Origin: DAOVFN01 sp964484305
GTDB taxonomy: Archaea; Aenigmatarchaeota; Aenigmatarchaeia; QMZP01
Length of the DNA: 64,000 bases
Assembly: GCA_964484305.1 (NCBI GenBank)
Contig: CAZAEI010000003.1
Span: forward strand, 12,252 to 76,251
Direction: 5' to 3'
Notes under the pieces: generated by a model
Database searches by the model: none
Told to the model about the DNA's origin: nothing
Seen by the model: the letters and a program-made list of their open reading frames with translations, nothing else
Program-made: the position numbers and the translations under genes
Shown: in pieces, positions 1 through 6,583 of the stretch
Layout: the number at the start of each line of letters is the position of its first letter
Numbering within the stretch: the stretch's first letter is position 1

Positions 1-1
1 G

Positions 2-472
2 GGCGTGGCAAGGTTCCTGGACATGGATGTCATGGAGGTGAAGGGTGCGACAGGGAGGCCTGACACCGACCTTGCAAGCAAGAGAAGGGCCACTGCCAAG
101 GCCCTCAAGAAGTATGACTTTGTCTTCCTTCACATCAACGGGACCGACACACTGGCCCACGACAGGAACAGGTCAGGCAAGGCAGTGTTCATAGAGAAGA
201 TTGACAGGGAGCTGGGTAAGCTCATGGAGGGCATAAACCTTGAGGAGACCTGCATCGTTGTTACATGCGACCACAGGACAGTGAGCCTGCCGCTTTCAGA
301 ATACAAGGATTACGAGCACACCAGGGACCCCGTGCCCATCGTGATATCCGGGGACGGCATAAAGCCCGATGAGGTCAAGGCCTTTGACGAGCAGTCGGTC
401 AAGAGGGGCTCCCTCAAGATGTCGGGGACAGAGCTGGTCCCCCTCCTTCTGATGCTGACCAAGAAGCGATAA
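2..472 (+). CDS. apgM: 2,3-bisphosphoglycerate-independent phosphoglycerate mutase, C-terminal part
   Basis: The frame is open from the window edge, so the N-terminus lies outside. The visible 156 residues match the C-terminal part of archaeal cofactor-independent phosphoglycerate mutase (about 400 aa in full), which interconverts 3- and 2-phosphoglycerate in glycolysis and gluconeogenesis. Supporting motifs are HINGTDTLAHD near the start, the metal-binding CDHRT, then DPVPIVISGDG and a C-terminal G-T-E-L-V-P-L-L-L run. Asp and His in these motifs bind the two metal ions in the alkaline-phosphatase superfamily. The stop lies 3 bp before the next gene. Confidence 0.85.
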   Translation, partial: GVARFLDMDVMEVKGATGRPDTDLASKRRATAKALKKYDFVFLHINGTDTLAHDRNRSGKAVFIEKIDRELGKLMEGINLEETCIVVTCDHRTVSLPLSEYKDYEHTRDPVPIVISGDGIKPDEVKAFDEQSVKRGSLKMSGTELVPLLLMLTKKR

Positions 473-475
473 AGC

Positions 476-883
476 ATGCCTTTGTGGCCATTCAGGAACA
501 TACAAAGCTTTAAAGCGTCGGCTGCAGGAGCTGCAGGGCTTGGTCTAGCTGCTGCAGAGAATAAATACAGACTTATAACAAGGGCTTATTCTGCTATAGG
601 GGATGCTATTGCAGGTGCATTAAATATTCATGATATAGAGCTTGACGGCACAGCACTAATCAATAAAGGGGCAGCTGTTGGGTACGAGGCTGATAGGATT
701 GCTAATGATATCTTCAGATTTTATGAAAGCAGAAACATCGACCCTGGCTACATAAAATATGATTTAATCGGAGCGATGGGAAGGAAACTAAAAGAAGAAT
801 ATGGATATTCCGGGCAAACCAGCGGAATTGAGAAATTGCCAGTACCCAAGGACTATGCCGAACACATAAACAGAACTGATTAG
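476..883 (+). CDS. hypothetical protein, Ala-rich N-terminus
   Basis: I do not recognise this 135-aa protein. It begins 3 bp after the apgM stop and so is probably cotranscribed. Residues 12-27 are rich in Ala and Gly and weakly hydrophobic; the rest is soluble and mixed-charge with many Tyr. Base composition is clearly more AT-rich than the genes on both sides, which suggests a later arrival or relaxed selection. No catalytic motif is visible. It is probably a real gene because the frame is full length and its composition is coding-like. Confidence 0.5.
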   Translation: MPLWPFRNIQSFKASAAGAAGLGLAAAENKYRLITRAYSAIGDAIAGALNIHDIELDGTALINKGAAVGYEADRIANDIFRFYESRNIDPGYIKYDLIGAMGRKLKEEYGYSGQTSGIEKLPVPKDYAEHINRTD

Positions 884-908
884 AAAGAATGTAACTGTGG
901 CCTTCTCT

Positions 909-999
909 AAAAGTTTATATACAGCCAACCTCTTCACATTTTGCTTAAGCTTTTGCGGAAGCGATGGCTCCTGTAAAAGCTTATATATCAGAAACCTCT
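909..999 (+). promoter_or_regulatory. tandem duplicated TATA promoters upstream of psmA
   Basis: Two similar 25-bp blocks, 909-933 and 975-999, each carry an archaeal TATA element (AAAAGTTTATATA and AAAAGCTTATATAT) followed by a shared AACCTCT; 19 of 25 positions agree. The second lies about 70 bp upstream of the psmA start. They are probably alternative promoters of the proteasome/exosome operon. The 172 bp between the hypothetical gene and psmA hold nothing else that I can identify. Confidence 0.55.
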
Positions 1000-1055
1000 A
1001 TTAACTGTTAATACCGGGACGGTTTATGAAGATTAAAATTTAGACAGGAGGATTT

Positions 1056-1754
1056 ATGGCACAGCCCATTCCGCAGAACTACATGGCCTATGACAGGACC
1101 ATCGTCGTGTTCTCCCCGGACGGGAGGCTCTTGCAGGTGGAATACGCCAGGCAGATGGTAAAGAACGGCATCACCTCCCTTGGCATTAAGCTCAAGGACG
1201 GCGTGCTCCTGGGTTCTGTCCGGACACCCTCACCCCTTGCAGTGACGCAGTCGTACAAGAAGATATATGAGATTGATGCGAGCATAGCCGCGGTCAGCGC
1301 CGGCTCCCTGGCCGATGCCAGGAACCTTATAGACCTGGCAAGGATGAAGGCACAAATCAACATGATAACCTACAGTGAACCCATATCAGTCAGTTCCCTC
1401 ACAAAGGCTGTCTCAGACAGAAAGCACCTGGTCACGCAGTACGCCGGGGTCAGGCCCTATGGTGTGGGTCTCCTTATCGGTGGCGTTGACAAGGCAGGAG
1501 CCAGGCTGTTCGAGACCGAGCCCTCGGGGACCATGATAGAATGGAACGCCCAGGCCATTGGAAGGGGCGCTGACAAGGCAAGGAAGGCCCTATCAGGATG
1601 GAAAGAGGGCATGGACATCAAGTCAGGCGCCCAGCTGCTGGTGAAGGCCCTTAAGGCAGGCGAGAAGGAGGCCAGGACCGAGAACATCGAGGCAATCTAT
1701 GTCACCAGGGGCAAGATAGAGAGGGTTTCACTCAAGGAATCAAAGAAGGGCTGA
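1056..1754 (+). CDS. psmA: proteasome subunit alpha
   Basis: The 232-aa protein has the proteasome alpha N-terminal signature YDRTIVVFSPDGRLLQVEYA at residues 12-31, followed by the Ntn-hydrolase fold. Alpha subunits form the outer gated rings of the 20S proteasome and do not cleave peptides themselves. An AGGAGG-type ribosome-binding site lies about 4 bp before the ATG. It heads the classic archaeal superoperon with the exosome genes. The catalytic beta subunit is encoded separately at 8581-9210 on the other strand. Confidence 0.97.
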   Translation: MAQPIPQNYMAYDRTIVVFSPDGRLLQVEYARQMVKNGITSLGIKLKDGVLLGSVRTPSPLAVTQSYKKIYEIDASIAAVSAGSLADARNLIDLARMKAQINMITYSEPISVSSLTKAVSDRKHLVTQYAGVRPYGVGLLIGGVDKAGARLFETEPSGTMIEWNAQAIGRGADKARKALSGWKEGMDIKSGAQLLVKALKAGEKEARTENIEAIYVTRGKIERVSLKESKKG

Positions 1755-1785
1755 TTCTTGGAATCTTTGTCAAGGAGTTGATACA

Positions 1786-2487
1786 ATGGTTTCTGTAGAG
1801 GATGCAGTCATAGCAAGGATTGAGAGGTCGGGCATTCATTTCGAGCTCATGGTTGACCCTGAACTGGCCCTGGACTTCAGGGGGGGCAGGGATGTCTCCC
1901 TGGAGAATGTCCTGGCTGTCCGTGAGGTGTTCAAGGACGCCGGAAGGGGCGAGCGGGTATCCGAGGAGGAGCTCCAGAAGGCATTTCATACAACAGATAT
2001 TTGGAAGATTGCTGAGGTCATAATCAGGCATGGGGATGTCCAGATAACCACCGAGCACCGAAGGAGGCTCGTGGAGGAGAGGAGGAAGCAGATTGCCGGC
2101 ATAATATCCAGACAGGGCATGGACCCCAGGACCAATCTCCCCCATCCCCCCCAGAGGATTCTCAATGCCATGGATGAGGCCAGGGTCCATGTGGACCCCT
2201 TCAGGCGGGCCCCGGACCAGGTCGAGGACATCCTCTCCAGGATACAGGAGATTCTTCCGATAAGCATGGAGAGGGTCGAGGTCGAGCTGAGGGTTCCCCT
2301 CCAGTTCGCCGGAAAGGCCAACTCGGTTATAAGGGAAATCACCCCTGTCAAGAAGGAGGAGTGGAGGCCGGATGCCTGGGTAGCCACCATAGAGATAGCC
2401 GCGGGCATGCAGTCAGAGATATACGGCAAGCTCAATGAGCTCACATCAGGCCAGGCCGAGACAAGGATGGTCAGGAAGGGCCTCTGA
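1786..2487 (+). CDS. ribosome maturation protein SBDS (Sdo1 homologue)
   Basis: The 233-aa protein matches archaeal SBDS. The N-terminal FYSH domain holds ERSGIHFELMVDPELAL (about 12-29), and the central helical domain holds R-I-L-N-A-M-D-E-A-R, with a C-terminal ferredoxin-like domain. In eukaryotes SBDS evicts eIF6 from the 60S subunit; the archaeal protein is presumed to act in late large-subunit maturation. It sits between psmA and rrp4, its conserved position in archaeal superoperons, which couples RNA quality control with proteolysis. Confidence 0.95.
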   Translation: MVSVEDAVIARIERSGIHFELMVDPELALDFRGGRDVSLENVLAVREVFKDAGRGERVSEEELQKAFHTTDIWKIAEVIIRHGDVQITTEHRRRLVEERRKQIAGIISRQGMDPRTNLPHPPQRILNAMDEARVHVDPFRRAPDQVEDILSRIQEILPISMERVEVELRVPLQFAGKANSVIREITPVKKEEWRPDAWVATIEIAAGMQSEIYGKLNELTSGQAETRMVRKGL

Positions 2488-2493
2488 GCCGTT

Positions 2494-2505
2494 AACTATA
2501 TAAAC
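2494..2505 (+). promoter_or_regulatory. internal TATA element before rrp4
   Basis: AACTATATAAAC lies in the 68 bp between SBDS and the chosen rrp4 start, about 55 bp upstream of it. It could drive the exosome genes independently of psmA. Confidence 0.4.
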
Positions 2506-2555
2506 TGTGATTTTAACTTTCGAAGAACGATATGAGAGACAAGAGAGGTGTTAAC

Positions 2556-3236
2556 ATGAGCGAGATGATAAAGAACGACAGGGACTTTGTTATCCCTGGC
2601 GATGAGATAATAAACAGCATGAATTATCTTCCCGGCAGGAACTGCTTCAGGGAAGGAAATTCGATATATTCCAAGAGGATAGGGCTGGTAAGCGTGAGGG
2701 GAAGGGTGATATCCGTCATATCACTCTCCGGAGTCTATGCCCCCAGGGGAGGCGACATGGTGATAGGCAGGGTGAAGGATATCCACTCAGCCGGCTGGGT
2801 TGTGGACATCAACTCCATTGGTGAAGCCTTCCTGCCCCTCTCAGGGGTCAGGGAATTCATAGACACCACAAAGACCGACCTGTCCAAGTTCTATGCTGTG
2901 GGTGATGTGATATACGCCAAGATAGGCCATGCCAACTCCCACACCATACACCTTTCCATGCAGGACCCGAGGGCCAGGAAATTCAGGTCAGGCAGGATAG
3001 TGGAGATGAACCCCGCAAAGGTCCCGAGGCTTATCGGAAAGGAGGGCTCCATGATAAACGTGATAAAGGACAAATCCGGGTGCAGGATAAATGTGGGGCA
3101 GAACGGCCTGGTCTGGTTCGAGGGTGAAAAGGAAGACCTCGTGGCCGATGCGATAAGGATTGTAGAGAGGGACGCTGCCATGGACGGCCTTACAAACAGG
3201 GTGTCCTCGATGCTTAATGGCAAGGAGTTAAGGTGA
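2556..3236 (+). CDS. rrp4: exosome complex RNA-binding protein Rrp4
   Basis: The 226-aa protein has an N-terminal beta domain, a central S1 domain (GDMVIGRVKDIHSAGWVVDI, about 76-95) and a C-terminal KH domain (VPRLIGKEGSMINVIKDKSG). Rrp4 caps the Rrp41/Rrp42 hexamer and feeds RNA to it. An upstream ATG at 2532 is in frame, but GAGGTG sits about 6 bp before 2556, so I chose 2556. The stop lies 5 bp before the rrp41 start. Confidence 0.95.
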   Translation: MSEMIKNDRDFVIPGDEIINSMNYLPGRNCFREGNSIYSKRIGLVSVRGRVISVISLSGVYAPRGGDMVIGRVKDIHSAGWVVDINSIGEAFLPLSGVREFIDTTKTDLSKFYAVGDVIYAKIGHANSHTIHLSMQDPRARKFRSGRIVEMNPAKVPRLIGKEGSMINVIKDKSGCRINVGQNGLVWFEGEKEDLVADAIRIVERDAAMDGLTNRVSSMLNGKELR

Positions 3237-3241
3237 TATAT

Positions 3242-4063
3242 ATGAAGAGAAAAGACGGAAGAAAACCAGGGGATTTGAGGCCGGTAGAGATAAAGGCCGG
3301 CGTGATAGAGCAGGCCGACGGTTCGGCCATGGTCAGGATGGGCCGGACGATTGCGATGGCTGCTGTTTACGGCCCCAGGGAGATGCACCCCAGGAGGATG
3401 CAGAAATCCGATAGGGCATTCCTCAAGACCATATACAGGATGGCCCCCTTCTCGACAACAGACAGGTGCAGACCAGGGAGGTCGAGGAGGAGCCAGGAGA
3501 TATCCATGGTGACCAGGGAGGCTCTGGAGCCCGCTATCTTCCTTGAGGAGTTTCCCAAGACAGGTATATACCTGTTCATTGAGATAATACAGGCAGACGC
3601 AGGGACAAGGACAGCCGGAATCAATGCAGCGAGCGTGGCCCTGGCTGATGCAGGCATACCCATGAGGGACCTCGTGACAGCAGTGGCTGCTGGCAAGGTA
3701 GACAATGAATACTTCCTGGACCTGGAATACAAGGAAGAGGAAGAGACAGCCGCTGACCTGCCGATTGCATACATGCCAAGGAGCAAGAAGGTAACACTGC
3801 TCCAGATGGACGGCGACCTTTCTGTAAAGGATGTCAAGGCGGTTATGCAGATGGCAATCAAGGGATGCGAGATAATGTATGAAAAACAGAAGCAGGCCCT
3901 CAGGGAGCGATGGGAGACCAGGCCCAAGGAGGCGGGGAGGGAGGCCAGACCCGCGGAGCCTGCAAAGAAGCCCGCTGTAAAGGAGGCCAAACCCCCTCCA
4001 TCCCCTAAAGGGGACAGCAGGGGCAAATCCGCAAAGTCCATTAAAACAAGGAAGAAGGAGTGA
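3242..4063 (+). CDS. rrp41: exosome catalytic subunit Rrp41 with charged C-terminal tail
   Basis: This RNase PH-fold protein (273 aa) is the catalytic exosome subunit that phosphorolytically degrades or tails RNA 3' ends. The family features are KDGRKPGDLRP at the N-terminus, the R-C-R-P-G-R-S-R-R-S segment and the conserved DAGTRTAGINAAS active-site block. The last 50 or so residues are a Lys/Pro/Glu-rich tail not typical of the family (usually about 245 aa), probably disordered. A GTG at 3233 is in frame, but AAGGTGA before the ATG at 3242 favours the later start. Confidence 0.95.
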   Translation: MKRKDGRKPGDLRPVEIKAGVIEQADGSAMVRMGRTIAMAAVYGPREMHPRRMQKSDRAFLKTIYRMAPFSTTDRCRPGRSRRSQEISMVTREALEPAIFLEEFPKTGIYLFIEIIQADAGTRTAGINAASVALADAGIPMRDLVTAVAAGKVDNEYFLDLEYKEEEETAADLPIAYMPRSKKVTLLQMDGDLSVKDVKAVMQMAIKGCEIMYEKQKQALRERWETRPKEAGREARPAEPAKKPAVKEAKPPPSPKGDSRGKSAKSIKTRKKE

Positions 4064-4068
4064 TTAAG

Positions 4069-4839
4069 ATGATACTGCAAAACCAGTACATACTGAACCT
4101 GGCCTCAAAGGGCCAGAGGATTGACAAGAGAGGACCTGACGAATACAGGAAGATAGTGGTTGAAAAGAGCCCCATAGAGAAGCCAGAGGGCTGCGCCAGG
4201 GTCACCCTGGGCGAGACCGTGGTCATGGCAGGGGTCAAGATGGGAATAGGAACTCCCTTCTCTGACAGGCCTGATGAGGGGGTCCTGATGGTGAATGCTG
4301 AATTCTCTCCCATAGCAAGCCCTGACTTCGAGAGTGGCCCTCCCAGCGAGGAGGCTGTGGAGCTGGCCAGGGTCGTGGACAGAGGAATCAGGGAGAGCCA
4401 CGCAATCGACCTCAAGAAGCTCTGCATCAAGAAGGCCGAGAAGGTCTGGATGGTGAACGTGGACATCCACATCCTGAACCACACAGGCAACCTGATAGAC
4501 GCTGCTGCGCTGGCTTCCATAGCTGCGCTCTGGGAGGTCAGGATGCCCGAGCTCAAGGGTGACGAGATAAACTACGATAAGAAGACCAACAAGAAGCTGC
4601 CCATATCTTCCAAGCCCGTGCCCGTAACCTTTGCAAAGGTTGAGGGGAGCCTCTTCATGGACCCCAGCCTCGAGGAGGAAGAGGTGATGGGGGCCAGGCT
4701 CACTGTCACCACCAAGGATGACGGGAACATCGTGGCCCTCCAGAAGGGCGGCACAGCTACCCTTACGCAGGATGAGATAGAGAACGCCTTTGGCCTGGCC
4801 GAGAAGAAGGCCAGGGAGCTGAGAAGGCTTCTGAACTAG
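4069..4839 (+). CDS. rrp42: exosome subunit Rrp42
   Basis: The 256-aa non-catalytic RNase PH-fold partner of Rrp41 forms the hexameric ring. It begins MILQNQYILNLASKGQRIDK, and RGPDEYRK is the conserved start of Rrp42. VDIHILNHTGNLIDAAALAS corresponds to the DAG-type region of Rrp41 but lacks the Rrp41 catalytic arrangement. AAGGAG at 4055-4060 supports ATG 4069 over the in-frame GTG 4060. It is translationally linked to rrp41 (6-bp gap). Confidence 0.95.
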   Translation: MILQNQYILNLASKGQRIDKRGPDEYRKIVVEKSPIEKPEGCARVTLGETVVMAGVKMGIGTPFSDRPDEGVLMVNAEFSPIASPDFESGPPSEEAVELARVVDRGIRESHAIDLKKLCIKKAEKVWMVNVDIHILNHTGNLIDAAALASIAALWEVRMPELKGDEINYDKKTNKKLPISSKPVPVTFAKVEGSLFMDPSLEEEEVMGARLTVTTKDDGNIVALQKGGTATLTQDEIENAFGLAEKKARELRRLLN

Positions 4840-4869
4840 GGCCCTGGGCTCAGGACTCAAAGTGATAAC

Positions 4870-5079
4870 ATGGGAAGGACAAAGAAGGTCGGGGTGGCAG
4901 GGAAGCACGGAAGCCGCTACGGAAGGGCAATCAGGACGAGGGTTATCAAGGCGGGTTCCCAGAAGAGGTTCCGCTGCCCGTCCTGCATGAAGCTCACCCT
5001 GAAGAGGGAGTCTGCGGGCATCTGGAGCTGCAGCAGGTGCGGTACCAAGCTTGCTGGAAAAGCATATAAGCCAGAGTAG
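4870..5079 (+). CDS. rpl37ae: 50S ribosomal protein eL43 (L37Ae)
   Basis: The 69-aa zinc-ribbon ribosomal protein has CPSC at about residues 37-40 and C-S-R-C about 18 residues later, the CxxC-x-CxxC zinc site of L37Ae. The N-terminus (GRTKKVGVAGKHGSRYGRA) is basic and binds 23S rRNA. Its position just after rrp42 is the conserved archaeal order. Confidence 0.95.
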   Translation: MGRTKKVGVAGKHGSRYGRAIRTRVIKAGSQKRFRCPSCMKLTLKRESAGIWSCSRCGTKLAGKAYKPE

Positions 5080-5100
5080 TTATTATAATAAGGTGGTCGC

Positions 5101-5238
5101 GTGTACAAGTGCCTGGGCTGCGGAAGGAAAATCGAGATTGATTTGAGGACAACCAAGAAGGTTATCTGTCCGTTCTGCGGCTACAGAATTATCAAGAAGA
5201 CCCGCTCCGCTGTTATAAAGAAGGTCCAGGCCAGGTAG
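5101..5238 (+). CDS. rpoP: DNA-directed RNA polymerase subunit Rpo12 (RpoP)
   Basis: This 45-aa zinc-ribbon subunit starts at GTG: MYKCLGCGRKIEIDL, then VICPFCGYRIIKK. The two pairs C-L-G-C and C-P-F-C form the zinc site of Rpb12/RpoP, an assembly and initiation subunit of archaeal RNA polymerase. The GTG is preceded by AAGGTGG about 3 bp upstream. Small size and position between eL43 and prefoldin beta match the family. Confidence 0.93.
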   Translation: MYKCLGCGRKIEIDLRTTKKVICPFCGYRIIKKTRSAVIKKVQAR

Positions 5239-5249
5239 ATATTGCCCGG

Positions 5250-5308
5250 CCTTCCGAACCAGTCCAATCCTGTGCCGAGGGCACAGGCAGACAAGTTGGG
5301 TCGGAAGG
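5250..5308 (+). other. nested inverted repeat between rpoP and pfdB (structured RNA candidate)
   Basis: The outer arms 5250-5260 (CCTTCCGAACC) and 5298-5308 (GGGTCGGAAGG) pair with one mismatch. They enclose a perfect 8-bp inner hairpin, CCTGTGCC (5269-5276), loop GAG, GGCACAGG (5280-5287). It fills most of the 91-bp gap inside the operon. It could be a processing or stability element; it has no T-run and is not a typical terminator. Confidence 0.5.
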
Positions 5309-5329
5309 AAAAACACCGATTGGAGGCAT

Positions 5330-5674
5330 ATGGTGGAAGAAAACCAGCAGCAGCTTCTGCAGAGTGCGGCAGTGCTCCAGCAGCAGCTCCAGAACATCAT
5401 GGCCCAGAAGGAGGCCATAGGGACCCATGTGCTTGAGATAAAGAAGGCCCTTGACGAGCTCGGGAAATCCAAGGAAAGCGAGGTCTACAAGATTTCCGGG
5501 CCAATCCTGATAAAGTCCCCCAGGGCAGGTGTCCTAAAGGAGCTCAGGGAGAGGGACGAGATGTTCGACCTCCGCTTCAAATCCATGGAAAAGGAGGAGA
5601 AGCGAATCAAGTTAAGGATAGAGGAGCTGAGGGAAAGGCTGGTCAGGGGCATGAAAGAGCCTGTGGGGGGTTAG
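5330..5674 (+). CDS. pfdB: prefoldin subunit beta
   Basis: The 114-aa protein has two amphipathic coiled-coil helices (about 2-50 and 70-108) around a short beta hairpin (SEVYKISGPILIKSP), the beta-prefoldin layout. Prefoldin is a jellyfish-shaped hexamer that delivers unfolded proteins to the thermosome. GGAGGCAT precedes the ATG. The gene belongs to the same superoperon as rpoP. Confidence 0.93.
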   Translation: MVEENQQQLLQSAAVLQQQLQNIMAQKEAIGTHVLEIKKALDELGKSKESEVYKISGPILIKSPRAGVLKELRERDEMFDLRFKSMEKEEKRIKLRIEELRERLVRGMKEPVGG

Positions 5675-5683
5675 GTGATTTCC

Positions 5684-5932
5684 ATGGACAGTGAAGAGGT
5701 CAACAGCCTGCTTCAGGAGATTATAACTGACAGGGGGGTTCCCAGGAACATCAAGGCATCGCTTGAGGAGTCCATCTCCATCCTTAACGGGAGTGATTCC
5801 GAGGAGGAGAAGGTAGCGTCCATAATATCCGTGCTTGACGATGCCTCGGGTGACCCGAACCTCTCCTTTCACACCAGGACCAAGATATGGAACATGGTGT
5901 CCGTTCTGGAGAGCCTGAAGCAGGGGCCCTGA
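5684..5932 (+). CDS. UPF0147 family protein
   Basis: The 82-aa acidic, helical protein has LLQEIITDRGVPRNIKASLE near its N-terminus, the UPF0147 signature of small archaeal proteins of unknown function. I chose ATG 5684 over the in-frame GTG 5675, because AGGTGA lies about 6 bp upstream. It follows pfdB at 9 bp and closes the operon. After it comes a GC-rich inverted repeat (TCAGGCC at 5943, GGCCTGA at 5963) without a T-run. Confidence 0.8.
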   Translation: MDSEEVNSLLQEIITDRGVPRNIKASLEESISILNGSDSEEEKVASIISVLDDASGDPNLSFHTRTKIWNMVSVLESLKQGP

Positions 5933-6016
5933 CTGGCAATAATCAGGCCGGCAGCGCGGCCAGGCCTGAGTTCCCACCTCTGATTTAATTCCCTGGAATA
6001 CCCAGGTATGCCTAAA

Positions 6017-6028
6017 TGCTTATAAATC
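6017..6028 (+). promoter_or_regulatory. TATA promoter of sepF
   Basis: ATGCTTATAAAT lies about 30 bp upstream of the start of the conserved leader element. It predicts a transcript beginning near 6047-6052 with a leader of about 95 nt. Confidence 0.55.
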
Positions 6029-6051
6029 TTTCAGCAATATAGTCTACAGCG

Positions 6052-6110
6052 CTTATGGTGTCCCAAGGGAACAACCCACACTAAAAGCATGCTGGTTGTT
6101 TCCTTGTTGT
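6052..6110 (+). ncRNA. structured leader of sepF, homologous to the aCPSF1 leader
   Basis: A 12-bp stem, AAGGGAACAACC (6065-6076) with GGTTGTTTCCTT (6094-6105, one G-U pair), encloses a 17-nt loop containing CACTAAAAGCATGCT. The segment CTTATG through ...CACTAAAARCAYGCT recurs, about 85 percent identical by eye, in the leader of aCPSF1 (8483-8555, minus strand). The second copy has a compensatory C-G to U-A change in the stem. It is probably a cis-acting RNA element; its function is unknown. Confidence 0.5.
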
Positions 6111-6143
6111 GCTGTGGTGCGTTTGTGATGAGGAGGTTCTTAT

Positions 6144-6494
6144 ATGGGACTTAGAGATATGCTTTCCAGGAAGGATGAGGAATACGATGAGTTCTCCGGC
6201 GAGGAGTACATGGAGGTCAATCTCATGGATGCCGATGAGAGGAAGATGGGCAAGCTCGGCATCAGGATAGAGAGCCTGGAGGAGTTCGCAGACACCGAAA
6301 GAATCCTCAAACAGATCAGGGAGGGTTCTGTGATATTCCTGAAGATAAAGGGCATCAGGGACAAGGACATGGGCGAGCTCAAGAGGGCAGTGGACAAGCT
6401 CAAGAAGGGTGTTGCTGCCAACAACGGCGACATAGCCGGGGTCGAGCAGGATTGGCTCATTCTCAGCCCGCACTATGCAATGATTCACAGGTAG
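6144..6494 (+). CDS. sepF: SepF-like cell division protein
   Basis: The 116-aa protein begins with a short amphipathic helix (MGLRDMLSRKDEEYDEF), the membrane-targeting sequence of SepF. It continues with the DUF552/SepF domain (IRIESLEEFADTERILKQIR, then VIFLKIKGI). Archaeal SepF dimerises, binds membranes and anchors FtsZ. FtsZ is encoded at 14815-16050 in this window, which fits a FtsZ/SepF division system. AGGAGG lies about 8 bp before the ATG. The long leader with a stable hairpin suggests post-transcriptional control. Confidence 0.85.
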   Translation: MGLRDMLSRKDEEYDEFSGEEYMEVNLMDADERKMGKLGIRIESLEEFADTERILKQIREGSVIFLKIKGIRDKDMGELKRAVDKLKKGVAANNGDIAGVEQDWLILSPHYAMIHR

Positions 6495-6583
6495 GGCCTA
6501 GGCAATAACGGCCCTGCCTGCTTTATTATAGAACAGAAATTAGAATCCCTAATTAAGTATAGATTTCTAAGCCTGGGACATTT

